Origin: Mesorhizobium sp.
Lineage (GTDB): Bacteria > Pseudomonadota > Alphaproteobacteria > Rhizobiales > Rhizobiaceae
NCBI GenBank assembly: GCA_004020645.1
Contig: SAQL01000029.1
Location: forward strand, 1 to 64,000
DNA: 64,000 nt
Direction of reading: 5' to 3'
In this document: positions 25,645 to 34,922 of the stretch, piece by piece
Layout of the letters: every line of letters starts with the position of its first letter
How positions within the stretch are numbered: the first letter of the stretch is position 1
Notes under the pieces: model-generated
The model's input: only the letters and a program-made list of their open reading frames with translations
Databases searched by the model: none
What the model was told of the DNA's origin: nothing
Made by a program: the position numbers and the translations under genes

Positions 25645-26274
25645 ATGGGTGAGATGAAACCGTACCCCAAATATTTCGAGAAAATCCGCATCCGCCCGGA
25701 GAAGGATGCGGAGCTGAAGTCGCACTCGCCGATCTGCCAGTGGGACGGTTGCAAGGAGGCCGGCACCCATCGCGCGCCGGTCGGACGCATGAAGGAGGGC
25801 GAATATTTTCAGTTCTGCTTCGATCATGTGCGCGAGTACAACAAGGGCTTCAATTATTTCTCCGGTGTCCCCGATACCGAGATCGCCCGCTTTCAGAAGG
25901 AAGCGATGACCGGCCACCGGCCGACATGGAAGATGGGCGTCAACGGCGCCTCGACGCGCTCTTCGCCCGATTTCGCCCAGCAGCGTTCCGGCCGCGCCGG
26001 CTATTACAACCGCATGCGCGATCCGTTCGACCTGTTCAAAGGTCCGAAGGATCCGCGCGAAGCCCGCGAGCGCAAGGCCAAGCCGCTTGAGGCCAAGGCG
26101 CTGGAAACGCTTGGCCTTGATACAAAGGCGACTGGCACGGACATCAAGGCGCGTTATAAGGAACTGGTGAAACGCCACCATCCGGATGCGAATGGCGGCG
26201 ACAGAGGTTCGGAAGACCGGTTCCGCGATGTGCTCCAGGCCTACCGCGTGCTCAAGCAGGCAGGATTGTGCTGA
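25645..26274 (+). CDS. J-domain protein (DnaJ-like, C-terminal J domain)
   Basis: A 209-residue cytosolic protein with the J domain at the C-terminus (about 150-205, 'ALETLGLDTKATGTDIKARY' and 'VKRHHPDANGG' with the HPD tripeptide). The first 130 residues include 'CQWDGC' and 'YFQFCFDHVREYN', which may bind zinc. This architecture is typical of an alphaproteobacterial family encoded next to cobS. It should stimulate DnaK ATPase on a specific client, possibly the cobaltochelatase, but that is inferred from gene order only. Start 25645 or 25654. Confidence 0.88.
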   Translation: MGEMKPYPKYFEKIRIRPEKDAELKSHSPICQWDGCKEAGTHRAPVGRMKEGEYFQFCFDHVREYNKGFNYFSGVPDTEIARFQKEAMTGHRPTWKMGVNGASTRSSPDFAQQRSGRAGYYNRMRDPFDLFKGPKDPREARERKAKPLEAKALETLGLDTKATGTDIKARYKELVKRHHPDANGGDRGSEDRFRDVLQAYRVLKQAGLC

Positions 26275-26397
26275 GCGACCTTACGGTTGGTGTCGTTTTC
26301 AAACTTTCATAAGGTTGGAAAAGGCTTTAAGACCGCCCCCGAACAAAATCGATTGCCGGCGAAATCAGGCGTTTCGCCCGTGGAGACGTTGACAAAG

Positions 26398-27384
26398 ATG
26401 AACAAGGTCGATCGCGACATCGCCAACCTGCCCGACACCACCGTGCCGGTGAAGGAGAAATTTGGCTTCGAGTCCAAGATGGTGGTGCCGGCCTATTCGG
26501 TGACGAGCGAGCATGTGCCCGACATCGACCCGGACTACCTGTTCGACAAGAACACGACGATGGCGATCCTCGCTGGCTTTGCCTACAACCGCCGCGTCAT
26601 GGTGGCGGGCTATCACGGCACCGGCAAGTCGACGCATATCGAGCAGGTCGCCGCCCGCCTCAACTGGCCTATGGTGCGCGTCAATCTCGACAGTCATGTC
26701 AGCCGCATCGACCTCGTCGGCAAAGACGCCATCGTCGTCAAGGAAGGGCTGCAGATCACCGAATTCCGCGACGGCATCCTGCCCTGGGCCTATCAGCACA
26801 ATGTCGCGCTGTGCTTCGACGAGTACGATGCCGGCCGTCCGGACGTGATGTTCGTCATCCAGCGCGTGCTGGAATCGTCCGGCCGGCTGACGCTGCTCGA
26901 CCAAAGCCGGGTCATCCGTCCGCATCCGGCGTTCCGGCTGTTCTCCACCGCCAACACGGTCGGTCTCGGCGACACCACCGGCCTCTATCACGGTACGCAG
27001 CAGATCAACCAGGCGCAGATGGACCGATGGTCGATCGTCACCACGCTGAATTATCTGCCGCACGACAATGAGGTGAACATCGTGCTGGCCAAGGCCAAGC
27101 ACTATCGCGACGGCAAGGGCAAGGAGATCGTCAACAAGATGGTGCGCGTCGCCGACATGACGCGTTCGGCCTTCATCAATGGCGACCTGTCGACCGTCAT
27201 GAGCCCGCGCACGGTCATCACCTGGGCCGAGAATGCCGAGATATTCGGCGATATCGGCATGGCGTTCCGACTGACCTTCCTCAACAAATGCGACGAGCTG
27301 GAACGCTCGCTCGTCGCCGAGTTCTACCAGCGCGCCTTCGGCCAGGACCTGCCGGAATCGGCCGCTAACGTGGTGCTGGGGTAA
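26398..27384 (+). CDS. cobS: Aerobic cobaltochelatase subunit CobS
   Basis: A 328-residue AAA+ ATPase subunit of the CobNST cobaltochelatase that inserts Co2+ into hydrogenobyrinate a,c-diamide in aerobic B12 synthesis. It shows Walker A GYHGTGKST (about 80-88), Walker B 'CFDEYDAG', sensor 'FSTANTVG' and an Arg-rich C-terminal region. The frame opens at 26287, but the ATG at 26398 matches the family length. cobT follows after 47 bp; cobN is not in the window. Confidence 0.95.
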   Translation: MNKVDRDIANLPDTTVPVKEKFGFESKMVVPAYSVTSEHVPDIDPDYLFDKNTTMAILAGFAYNRRVMVAGYHGTGKSTHIEQVAARLNWPMVRVNLDSHVSRIDLVGKDAIVVKEGLQITEFRDGILPWAYQHNVALCFDEYDAGRPDVMFVIQRVLESSGRLTLLDQSRVIRPHPAFRLFSTANTVGLGDTTGLYHGTQQINQAQMDRWSIVTTLNYLPHDNEVNIVLAKAKHYRDGKGKEIVNKMVRVADMTRSAFINGDLSTVMSPRTVITWAENAEIFGDIGMAFRLTFLNKCDELERSLVAEFYQRAFGQDLPESAANVVLG

Positions 27385-27431
27385 GCATGGCTCGATTCCG
27401 ATTTTCGGGGTCATGCTCCAAGGAATGATCG

Positions 27432-29330
27432 ATGGCGGGTCCGGGCGACAACACGCGCAACAAGTCGAAGACGGGTTCTGAAGCCGACAGCTTCAAGCGC
27501 GCCGTCACCGTCTGCATGCGCGCGATTGCCGGCGACAAGGACCTCGAAGTCGGTTTCGCCAAGGATCGGCCGGCGCTCGCCGGCAGCCGCGCCCGGCTGC
27601 CTGAACTGCCGAAGAAAGCGTCCAAGGCCGACATCGCCATCACCCGCGGGCTCGGCGATTCCATGGCGTTGAAGCGCGCCTGCCACGACACGCGCATCCA
27701 CACCAGGCTGGCGCCGGAGGGCAAGCAGGCCCGCGCCATCTACGATGCGGTCGAGCAGGCCCGCGTCGAGGCGATCGGCTCCCGCGCCATGCAGGGTGTG
27801 GCCGACAATATCGGCTCCATGCTCGAGGACAAATACGCCAGGGCCAACCTCATCGACGTCAAGGACAAGGCGGATGCGCCGATCGAGGAAGCGCTGGCCC
27901 TGATGGTGCGCGAAAAGCTGACCGGCCGCGCCGTGCCGAAGAGCGGCGAGCGGCTGGTCGACCTCTGGCGTCCATGGGTCGAGGAGAAGGCAAGTGCCGA
28001 TCTCGACGGGCTGTCGGCAAAGCTCGACGACCAGCAGGGCTTCGCCCGCGTCGTGCGCGACATGCTGGCTTCCATGGAAATGGCCGAGGAACTCGGTGAC
28101 GACCAGGAGACCGAAGACTCCGAAGACAATGACGAAAACCAGCCGCAAGGCGAGGAACAGAGCGAGGAGGGCGGCGAGGACGATTCCGGCTCCGAGCAGT
28201 CGCAGTCCGACGATACCGAGGCGTCGTCCGACGACGAGCAAGCGGCCGAGACGGAAGCATCCGATGCCACCGCCGACGACCTGTCCGACGATGACGACGC
28301 CGATGCCGAGACACCCGGCGAGGCGCGCCGCAACGACAATCCCTTCACCAATCTGTCGAAGGAGATCGACTACAAGGTCTTCACCACCGCCTTCGACGAG
28401 ACGGTGGGTGCGGAGGACCTGTGCGAGGAAGAGGAATTAGATCGGCTGCGCGCCTTCCTCGACAAGCAGCTTGCCAACCTGTCGGGCGTTGTCGGCCGGC
28501 TGGCCAACCGGCTGCAGCGCCGGCTGATGGCGCAGCAGAACCGGTCCTGGGATTTCGATCTCGAAGAGGGTTATCTCGATCCGGCGCGGCTGGTGCGCGT
28601 CGTCATCGACCCGATGCAGCCGCTGTCCTTCAAGCAGGAACGTGACACCAAATTCCGCGACACGGTGGTGACGCTGGTGCTCGACAATTCGGGCTCGATG
28701 CGCGGCCGGCCGATCACGGTCGCCGCCACCTGCGCCGACATTCTGGCGCGCACGCTGGAACGCTGCGGCGTTTCGGTCGAGATCCTCGGCTTCACCACTC
28801 GCGCCTGGAAGGGCGGGCAGGCACGCGAGAAATGGCTGAAGGAAGGCAAGTCGCCGAATCCCGGCCGGCTCAACGATCTGCGCCACATCATCTACAAATC
28901 CGCCGACCATCCGTGGCGGCGGGCGCGCCGCAATCTCGGCCTGATGATGCGCGAGGGCCTGCTGAAGGAAAACATCGACGGCGAGGCGCTGCTGTGGGCG
29001 CACAACCGCCTGATCGCCCGGCCGGAGCAGCGCAAGATCCTGATGATGATCTCGGACGGCGCACCGGTCGACGATTCGACGCTGTCGGTCAATCCGGGCA
29101 ACTATCTCGAACGGCATCTGCGCGCGGTGATCGAACTGATCGAGACGCGCTCGCCGGTCGAGCTTTTGGCCATCGGCATCGGCCACGACGTTACCCGCTA
29201 TTACAGGCGCGCCGTCACCATAGTCGATGCCGAGGAACTGGCCGGCGCCATGACCGAGCAACTGGCCTCGCTGTTTGGCGAGGAAAGTACGCGGGACACG
29301 CGACGCGGCAGCATGCGGCGCGCCGGATGA
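27432..29330 (+). CDS. cobT: Aerobic cobaltochelatase subunit CobT
   Basis: A 632-residue partner of CobS that stacks on the AAA+ ring. It has an N-terminal CobT domain (about 1-220), a highly acidic linker (about 215-300, long runs of Glu, Asp, Ser) and a C-terminal von Willebrand A domain whose MIDAS motif is 'LVLDNSGSMRG' (DxSxS, about 415), with 'MISDGAPVDDSTL' closing the site. The stop overlaps the next start by four bases (ATGA). Confidence 0.95.
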   Translation: MAGPGDNTRNKSKTGSEADSFKRAVTVCMRAIAGDKDLEVGFAKDRPALAGSRARLPELPKKASKADIAITRGLGDSMALKRACHDTRIHTRLAPEGKQARAIYDAVEQARVEAIGSRAMQGVADNIGSMLEDKYARANLIDVKDKADAPIEEALALMVREKLTGRAVPKSGERLVDLWRPWVEEKASADLDGLSAKLDDQQGFARVVRDMLASMEMAEELGDDQETEDSEDNDENQPQGEEQSEEGGEDDSGSEQSQSDDTEASSDDEQAAETEASDATADDLSDDDDADAETPGEARRNDNPFTNLSKEIDYKVFTTAFDETVGAEDLCEEEELDRLRAFLDKQLANLSGVVGRLANRLQRRLMAQQNRSWDFDLEEGYLDPARLVRVVIDPMQPLSFKQERDTKFRDTVVTLVLDNSGSMRGRPITVAATCADILARTLERCGVSVEILGFTTRAWKGGQAREKWLKEGKSPNPGRLNDLRHIIYKSADHPWRRARRNLGLMMREGLLKENIDGEALLWAHNRLIARPEQRKILMMISDGAPVDDSTLSVNPGNYLERHLRAVIELIETRSPVELLAIGIGHDVTRYYRRAVTIVDAEELAGAMTEQLASLFGEESTRDTRRGSMRRAG

Positions 29331-30358
29331 TTTTTTCGCGGGGCGGCTTTCGGCAGACGCTTTTCGCCGCCACAGCGCTGTTCGTTGCCGGCATCGCCTT
29401 GTCGCCTTGCATCGCCGCCGGCAGCGTTCCGGTCGAGCCGATCGAAATCTCGGCACGGCCGATAGACCGGTTTCACATCGGCCGTGACGAGAAGCGGTTC
29501 GGCCCGCTTGAATTCGTCGGCGGGCTGGAAATGACCTCGCCGTCACGCGATTTCGGCGCGCTGTCGGCGTTTCGCTTCCTCAAACCCGGCAGTGATTTTA
29601 TCGGCGTCGCCGACACCGGTTTCTGGTTCTTCGGCACGGTTACCCATGATGCCGACAAGCGCCCGTCCGGCATCCGGAATTTCCGTATGCAGGAGATGGT
29701 CGATGAGGCGGGCCATCTGATCGACGAGAAATGGCAGGTCGACTCCGAAGGGCTTGCGGTCAAGGACGGCATTGCCACAGTCGGCTTCGAGCGCGATCAC
29801 CGCATTGCACAGTTCAAGATCGAACCGGGCGACATGAAGCCGCCGTTCAAGCAATTGGATTTCCTGATTCCAGCCTGGGAGCTTCGCCGGAATCGCGGCT
29901 TGGAGACCATCACCCACGCCAATCCTCACGGGCAGCACGAAGGCGGGCTGGTCGTGGTCTCGGAAAAGAGCCTCGACAAATCAGGCAACATTTATGCGGC
30001 TGTTATCGAAGGGCCGCACAAAGGCGTTTTCACCGTTAAGCGCAACGACGATTTCGATATCACCGACGGCGCCTTCCTGCCGGACGGCGACCTCTTGCTT
30101 TTGGAGCGCAGCTATTCGATGGCCCGCGGCGTCAAGATCCGGCTGCGGCGCATCTATGGCGAGAGCGTCGAGAAGGGCGCCGTTGCCGACGGGCCGGTGC
30201 TGATGGAAGCCGACATGAGCTACCAGATCGACAACATGGAAGGGCTAGACGTCTGGACCCGCGACGACGGCGCGCTGATGGTGTCGCTGATCTCGGACGA
30301 CAACCACTCGATTCTGCAGCGCAATCTCTATCTGGAATTTGTGCTGCACGAGGATTGA
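29327..30358 (+). CDS. Esterase-like phytase-family protein, exported
   Basis: A 343-residue secreted protein with signal peptide (about 1-31, ending CIAAG) and an esterase-like phytase domain (PF13449 type): repeated beta-propeller strands such as 'DFIGVADTGFWFFGTV', 'VDSEGLAVKDG', 'LPDGDLLLLERSYS' and 'NMEGLDVW'. It overlaps cobT by four bases, an arrangement conserved in rhizobia. Activity of the family is poorly defined, so phytase function should not be assumed. It is convergent with the methyltransferase gene. Confidence 0.85.
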   Translation: MIFSRGGFRQTLFAATALFVAGIALSPCIAAGSVPVEPIEISARPIDRFHIGRDEKRFGPLEFVGGLEMTSPSRDFGALSAFRFLKPGSDFIGVADTGFWFFGTVTHDADKRPSGIRNFRMQEMVDEAGHLIDEKWQVDSEGLAVKDGIATVGFERDHRIAQFKIEPGDMKPPFKQLDFLIPAWELRRNRGLETITHANPHGQHEGGLVVVSEKSLDKSGNIYAAVIEGPHKGVFTVKRNDDFDITDGAFLPDGDLLLLERSYSMARGVKIRLRRIYGESVEKGAVADGPVLMEADMSYQIDNMEGLDVWTRDDGALMVSLISDDNHSILQRNLYLEFVLHED

Positions 30359-30390
30359 GAGGCGGTCGGCAAAGGACGGCCGATAACAAG

Positions 30391-31092
30391 CTACAGCTTG
30401 GCGAGGGTTGCGGCAGGCCGGGGTCCGTTGGTCGCGATCCAGATGACGTGGCGGGCGCCGCGCTTGCCATTGGCGCGGACTTTGACTTCCTCGACCGCGA
30501 AGCCCGCCTGCTTCAGCCTGCGGGTAAAACCGCTGTCTGGTCCCTGTGACCAGACCGCCAGAACGCCGCCGGGCTTGAGCGCTGCTTTCGCGCTGATCAG
30601 CCCGGCTATACTGTAGAGAGCATCGTTGGCCTTGTGGACGATCCCTTCCGGACCGTTGTCGACGTCGAGCAGGATGGCATCCCAGGCCGAGCCTTCCGAT
30701 CGTATGAGCTCGCCGACATCCGCCTCGCGAACAGTCACGCGCGGATCGTCGAGACAGCCACCGAACACCGCGGCCATCGGGCCGCGTGCCCACGCCACGA
30801 CGGCTGGCACCAACTCGGCGACAACGACACCGGCATCGGCGCTAAGCCCGGCTAGAGCGGCACGCAGCGTGAAACCCATGCCCAGCCCGCCAATCAGGAT
30901 CTTCGGCTGGCTACGGCCGGCAATCCTTTGGCAGGACAGCCTGGCCAGCGCTTCCTCGGAGCCGCTGAGGCGGCTGTTCATCAGCTCGTTCGAGCCGAGC
31001 ATGATCGAGAATTCGGCGCCGCGTTGTTTCAGGCGAAGCTCGTGGTCGCCGTCAGGCGTTTTCGCGGTATCGAGCTGGACCCATGGGATCAT
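30391..31092 (-). CDS. Spermidine synthase-like SAM-dependent methyltransferase
   Basis: A 233-residue Rossmann-fold protein. The SAM-binding glycine loop reads 'ILIGGLGMGFTLRAAL' (about 65-80), followed by 'VVVAELVPAVVAW' and 'AILLDVDNGPEG', the pattern of spermidine-synthase-like proteins; residues for putrescine binding are not evident. The start codon at 31092 falls inside a family A repeat (GAGCATGATCCC), so the first residues may be repeat-derived and a later start is possible. Confidence 0.8.
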   Translation of the reverse strand: MIPWVQLDTAKTPDGDHELRLKQRGAEFSIMLGSNELMNSRLSGSEEALARLSCQRIAGRSQPKILIGGLGMGFTLRAALAGLSADAGVVVAELVPAVVAWARGPMAAVFGGCLDDPRVTVREADVGELIRSEGSAWDAILLDVDNGPEGIVHKANDALYSIAGLISAKAALKPGGVLAVWSQGPDSGFTRRLKQAGFAVEEVKVRANGKRGARHVIWIATNGPRPAATLAKL

Positions 31093-31237
31093 GCTCGAGA
31101 ACCTGTGAGCATGATCTTTTCCGAACCGAAGGTCAGCGATAGCAAAAACCGGTTCCCACCTTCAGGGATCATGCTCGAGAACCTGTGAGCATGATCTTTT
31201 CCGAAAACCGGTTCCCACTTTTCGGGATCATGCTCTA
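31085..31237. repeat. Two tandem family A repeats between the methyltransferase and yhhQ
   Basis: Two copies of the unit GGGATCATGCTCGAGAACC then TGTGAGCATGATCTTTTCC lie head to tail with 78-bp spacing; the first has an 18-bp insert (CCGAAGGTCAGCGATAGC) in its middle. The right end supplies the yhhQ stop (TAGAGCATGATC on the minus strand) and the left end holds the methyltransferase ATG. Confidence 0.8.
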
Positions 31238-31915
31238 TGCCGCCAGTGCCGGCTGGCTCCAGCGGGCGGCAAGCAGCCGGTAGGGGATCAGCGCCACCAC
31301 GGCGATGATCAGCTTCACGCCGAGGTCGCCGAGCGCCCATGACACCCAGCGCATGGTCTCCACCGGCAGCACGCCCATCAGCGGCGCGGTTTCGAGCGCG
31401 AAACCATCGTTCGGGCCAGCAAAGGCGAAAGCCGCCGAAAAAGCGACGGTGAAGAACACGGCGGTGTCGAATACCGAGCCGACCAGCGTGCCGACGATCG
31501 GCGCCCGCCACCAGCTCTGCCGGCGCAGCCGGTTGAACACGGTCACGTCGAGCAATTGCGCGATCAGGAACGCGGTGCCGGAAGCCGCCGCAATGCGCAC
31601 CAGCCGGTCGGCGGCCGTTTCGAACTCGATCAGACCGTAGCGGAACAGCAAGGGCGGGATGACGACCGAGCAGATCACCGCCGCCGTGAAGCCGACAAAC
31701 ACGATCCGGCGCGCCACGGCCGGGCCGTAGCGGCGGTTGGCAAGGTCGGTGACCAGGAAGGAGAACGGATAGGTGAAGGCGCCCCAGGTCAGAATGTCGG
31801 CCAGCGACAAGCCGCCGATCGCACCTTGCAGCGGGAACTGCACGAGGATGTTCGACGCCACCACGACAAGCGCCATGGCCGCAACAAAGGACAGATATCG
31901 GGAGACGAAACTCAT
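31235..31915 (-). CDS. yhhQ: Queuosine precursor transporter YhhQ (DUF165/VUT family)
   Basis: A 226-residue inner-membrane protein with about six helices. 'DILTWGAFTYPFSFLVTDLANRRYG' and 'GTLVGSVFDTAVFF' are typical of the COG1738/DUF165 family that takes up preQ0/preQ1 for tRNA queuosine synthesis. The leader carries a preQ1-I-like element that overlaps the ribosome site (CAGGA) and start codon, which supports the assignment independently. The stop codon lies in a family A repeat. Confidence 0.93.
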   Translation of the reverse strand: MSFVSRYLSFVAAMALVVVASNILVQFPLQGAIGGLSLADILTWGAFTYPFSFLVTDLANRRYGPAVARRIVFVGFTAAVICSVVIPPLLFRYGLIEFETAADRLVRIAAASGTAFLIAQLLDVTVFNRLRRQSWWRAPIVGTLVGSVFDTAVFFTVAFSAAFAFAGPNDGFALETAPLMGVLPVETMRWVSWALGDLGVKLIIAVVALIPYRLLAARWSQPALAA

Positions 31916-31941
31916 TTTTTTATCCTGGGTAATGGAACCAG
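31913..31941 (-). promoter_or_regulatory. PreQ1-I-like riboswitch overlapping the yhhQ start
   Basis: Read on the minus strand: CTGG, TTC, CAT, TAC, CCAG, G, ATAAAAAA, ATG. CTGG pairs with CCAG (P1), and CAT pairs with the start codon ATG (P2) across the A-rich ATAAAAAA, giving the H-type pseudoknot of the preQ1-I class. The Shine-Dalgarno AGGA and the AUG would both be sequestered when the ligand binds, so control would be translational. Loop 2 is short (3 nt) compared with typical members. Confidence 0.68.
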
Positions 31942-31996
31942 CGGGGTGTCATGCCGAGTTCGGACGACACTCCTTGGAAGGCGGTTGCCTGAAAAA

Positions 31997-32293
31997 TTAA
32001 GCGGCCGGCTGTTCGGCAAGCTTCTTGGCGATCTGCTTCTTCAGCAGGCGCGCGCGCTGCGACAGCTCCTTGGCGTCGGCCTTGGCCAGGAACGCGTCGA
32101 GGCCGCCGCGATGCTCGACCGAACGCAGCGCGTTGGCCGAAATGCGCAGGCGAACATTCTGGTTCAGCGCTTCCGAGATCAGCGTCACATTGACGAGATT
32201 GGGCAGGAAGCGACGCTTGCTCTTGTTGTTGGCGTGGCTCACATTGTTGCCGGACATGACTGCCTTGGCGGTGAGTTCGCAGGTGCGGGACAT
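31997..32293 (-). CDS. rpmB: 50S ribosomal protein L28
   Basis: A 98-residue ribosomal protein of the large subunit. 'MSRTCELTAKAVMSGNNVSHANNKSKR' split across its first 27 residues is the family signature, followed by 'RFLPNL' and 'LRISANALRSVEHRGGLDAFL'. The length is normal for alphaproteobacterial L28, which has a C-terminal extension. It is a single gene, divergent from the DUF3108 protein. Confidence 0.97.
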   Translation of the reverse strand: MSRTCELTAKAVMSGNNVSHANNKSKRRFLPNLVNVTLISEALNQNVRLRISANALRSVEHRGGLDAFLAKADAKELSQRARLLKKQIAKKLAEQPAA

Positions 32294-32549
32294 GGTTCTA
32301 AACCTTCAGTTCTCGGTCTGGCCAAACATTCGACCCACGCCGGGTGGCGCGCGGTTTCGGTCAGGCGGCCTTATGGAAAAAGTTGGCGTTCCATAGTTGC
32401 ATTTCGCCGATGCGTCAAGCTCCGGCTTGCGCGCTGGTGTGACGGCGCCTTTCACATAAAGGCCGGAATTCAGCCTATAAGCGGTCGCACAAGGAGATAC
32501 TAGGCCGGAGTTGTCCGCTTCCGCTGAAAATCGAGGATCAATCCCCGCC

Positions 32550-33338
32550 ATGCTTCGTTCGTCCCATGCTCTCCTTGCCTCGCTTGCCGTGGCGCTGCCG
32601 ACGGCAGCGTCTGCCGCCACGTTACAATCCTTCAAGGGCGAGTATACGGTTTCGGTCCACGGCTTCTCGGTGGCTAAGGCAAGCTTTTCCAGCAGTTACG
32701 AAGGCGACACCTACTCGATCGAGGGCAGCGTCTCCAGCGCCGGCCTCGCCACAATATTCGACGACACGCGTGGCACGGTCTCCTCAAAAGGCAAGATTTC
32801 GGGCAAGCAATTGCAGCCGCAGGCGTTCCGCGCCGACTACAAATCGGGCGAGAAGGCATCGATGATCGATATCCAGTTCGCCAACGGCGCGGTTACCGCG
32901 ACGAAGGTCGTGCCTGCGCCGAAGAAGCGCAATCCTAAGAATTGGATACCGGTAGGCGCCAGCCATCTCGCGTCGGTGCTCGATCCGATGGCGGCCACCG
33001 TCATCCATGCCGATAGCCTCGACAAGGTCTGCGGGCGCACGGTGAAGCTCTATGACGGCGAGATGCGCGCCAATCTGACGCTGACCTACGATTCGAGAGG
33101 CTCGACCTCGGTGCGCGGCTACAAGGGCGATACCGTCACCTGCAGGCTAGGCTTTGAGCCGGTAGCGGGTTACCGCAAGAACCGCAAATCCTTGGATTAC
33201 CTGAGAAAGCGCAGCCGCATCATGGTGACGTTTGCACCGGTCGGCCAAACCGGCGTATATGCGCCGATCCACGCCACGGTCGGTACGAAAATCGGCACCC
33301 TCACCATCAGCGCGGAGCGGTTCGAAGCAACAGAATAG
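32550..33338 (+). CDS. DUF3108 domain exported protein
   Basis: A 262-residue periplasmic protein with signal peptide (residues 1-22, ending ASA) and a DUF3108 domain: 'GEYTVSVHGFSVAKASFSS', 'YKSGEKASMIDIQF' and 'VTCRLGFEPVAGYR'. The family consists of predicted beta-barrel-like envelope proteins of unknown function. The frame is open from 32511; ATG 32550 puts the signal peptide at the start. In rhizobia it follows rpmB divergently. Confidence 0.82.
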   Translation: MLRSSHALLASLAVALPTAASAATLQSFKGEYTVSVHGFSVAKASFSSSYEGDTYSIEGSVSSAGLATIFDDTRGTVSSKGKISGKQLQPQAFRADYKSGEKASMIDIQFANGAVTATKVVPAPKKRNPKNWIPVGASHLASVLDPMAATVIHADSLDKVCGRTVKLYDGEMRANLTLTYDSRGSTSVRGYKGDTVTCRLGFEPVAGYRKNRKSLDYLRKRSRIMVTFAPVGQTGVYAPIHATVGTKIGTLTISAERFEATE

Positions 33339-33366
33339 GCGCGATCGCGCGCCGCCGGAGACGGAC

Positions 33367-34254
33367 ATGGGGGGCGCAACACTGATCGGCTTCTCGGCGG
33401 TCGCCATGTGGGCGCTGCTGGCGCTGCTTACGGACGCTTCCGGCGCGGTGCCGCCGTTCCTGCTTTCAGCGATCACCTTCACGATCGGCACCGGCGTCGG
33501 GCTCGTCGCGCGGCTGTTCATGCCGGCCGCCACGGGCCGGCAGAAGATACCGCCGCAAGTGTGGGTGATCGGCATTGCCGGCCTGTTCGGCTATCATTTC
33601 TTCTATTTCACCGCGCTGCGCAACGCACCAGCGGTGGAGGCGAGCCTCATCGCCTATTTGTGGCCGCTGCTGATCGTGCTCGGATCGGCGCTGATGCCGG
33701 GCGAGCGACTGGCCTGGAACCATGTCGTCGGCGCGCTGCTCGGCCTTGCCGGCACTGTCTTGATCGTCACCAAGGGTGGCGGGCTTGCCTTCGACGCACG
33801 CTATGCCTTCGGCTATGCGATGGCCGGCATCTGCGCCGTGCTGTGGTCGTCCTATTCGCTGTTGTCGCGCCGCTTTCCGTCGGTGCCGACCAGCATCGTC
33901 ACCTGGTTCTGTGCGGCTACGGCAGCGCTTTCGCTTGTCTGCCATCTCATGCTGGAAGAGACGGTGCTGCCTGTCGGCGCCGGCCAGTGGCTGGCCGTGC
34001 TCGGCCTCGGACTGATGCCGGTGGGCGCGGCCTTTTACGCTTGGGATATCGGCGTCAAGCGCGGCAACATCCAGGTGCTGGGCGCGGCGAGCTATGCCGC
34101 GCCGCTGCTGTCGACGCTGGTGCTGATTGCTGCCGGTTTCGCCGAACCGTCCCTGCGCGTCCTCGCCGCATGCGTGCTGATAACCGGCGGGGCAGCCCTT
34201 GCGGCGAAATCGCTGTTCTTGCGCAAGCGGGCTGCGAGCGAGGCAGGGGCATGA
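33367..34254 (+). CDS. DMT/EamA family permease (YddG-like)
   Basis: A 295-residue inner-membrane protein with about ten helices in two EamA repeats; 'EASLIAYLWPLLIVL' and 'GAASYAAPLLSTLVLI' are the typical conserved helices of each half. The start 'MGGATLIGFSAVAMWALLALL' resembles the aromatic amino-acid exporter YddG group, but substrate assignment is tentative. The start at 33367 is chosen because the earlier open frame overlaps the DUF3108 gene and is not hydrophobic. Its stop overlaps the next ATG. Confidence 0.85.
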   Translation: MGGATLIGFSAVAMWALLALLTDASGAVPPFLLSAITFTIGTGVGLVARLFMPAATGRQKIPPQVWVIGIAGLFGYHFFYFTALRNAPAVEASLIAYLWPLLIVLGSALMPGERLAWNHVVGALLGLAGTVLIVTKGGGLAFDARYAFGYAMAGICAVLWSSYSLLSRRFPSVPTSIVTWFCAATAALSLVCHLMLEETVLPVGAGQWLAVLGLGLMPVGAAFYAWDIGVKRGNIQVLGAASYAAPLLSTLVLIAAGFAEPSLRVLAACVLITGGAALAAKSLFLRKRAASEAGA

Positions 34255-34922
34255 TGCCGTTTCCCGGCGGCATCGACTCCAACGCCAATGCGACGCTGCT
34301 GTTTTCGCTGGCGGCGGCGGTGATCTACGCCTTCACCATCGACATGCCGCCGAAGCTTGCGCGTTCCGCGGTCAAGACACTGGCCGTGGCAATGCTTGCC
34401 GTGCTGGCATCGCTGCAGGGCGGTCCGTGGCTGCTCGTCGCGGCGCTGACGCTCAGCGCCATCGGCGATGCGTTGCTGTCGCGCGACGGTGAAAAGGCTT
34501 TTCTCGGCGGGCTGGCCAGTTTTCTCGTTGCGCACGGGCTTTACATCGCGCTGTTCCTGCGCTTCGGCGACGGGGTCGGGCTGCTCTCGGCCGAGCCATG
34601 GCGCGCGGCGATTGCCATGGCAATGGCCGTGTTCGCGCTCGCCATGCTTTTTGCGCTCTGGCGCCGTGTCGGCCCCGCCTTGCGCCTTCCGGTCGGCGTC
34701 TATGTCGCGGCAATCCTCGCCATGACGATTTCAGCCCTGACGCTGAGCAATTTCTGGATCATCTGCGGCGCCGTGCTGTTCATGGCGTCCGACGGGCTGC
34801 TCGCCTCGGAAAAGTTCCTGCTGACCGCCATCTCGCCACACCGCGTCTGGATGCGCCACGCGGCCTGGATGCTGTATTACGCCGCCCAGCTGGCGATCAC
34901 GATGGGTTTCCTGCTGGGTTAG
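34251..34922 (+). CDS. Lysoplasmalogenase-like YhhN family membrane protein
   Basis: A 223-residue polytopic protein with about eight helices. 'ALTLSAIGDALLSRD' carries the conserved Asp of the YhhN/TMEM86 family, and 'LFMASDGLLASEKF' the second conserved Asp. Family members hydrolyse the vinyl-ether of lysoplasmalogens in animals; in bacteria the substrate is unclear. The ATG at 34251 overlaps the DMT permease stop, so the two are coupled. The 3' end overlaps the convergent cupin gene by 26 bp. Confidence 0.85.
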   Translation: MMPFPGGIDSNANATLLFSLAAAVIYAFTIDMPPKLARSAVKTLAVAMLAVLASLQGGPWLLVAALTLSAIGDALLSRDGEKAFLGGLASFLVAHGLYIALFLRFGDGVGLLSAEPWRAAIAMAMAVFALAMLFALWRRVGPALRLPVGVYVAAILAMTISALTLSNFWIICGAVLFMASDGLLASEKFLLTAISPHRVWMRHAAWMLYYAAQLAITMGFLLG

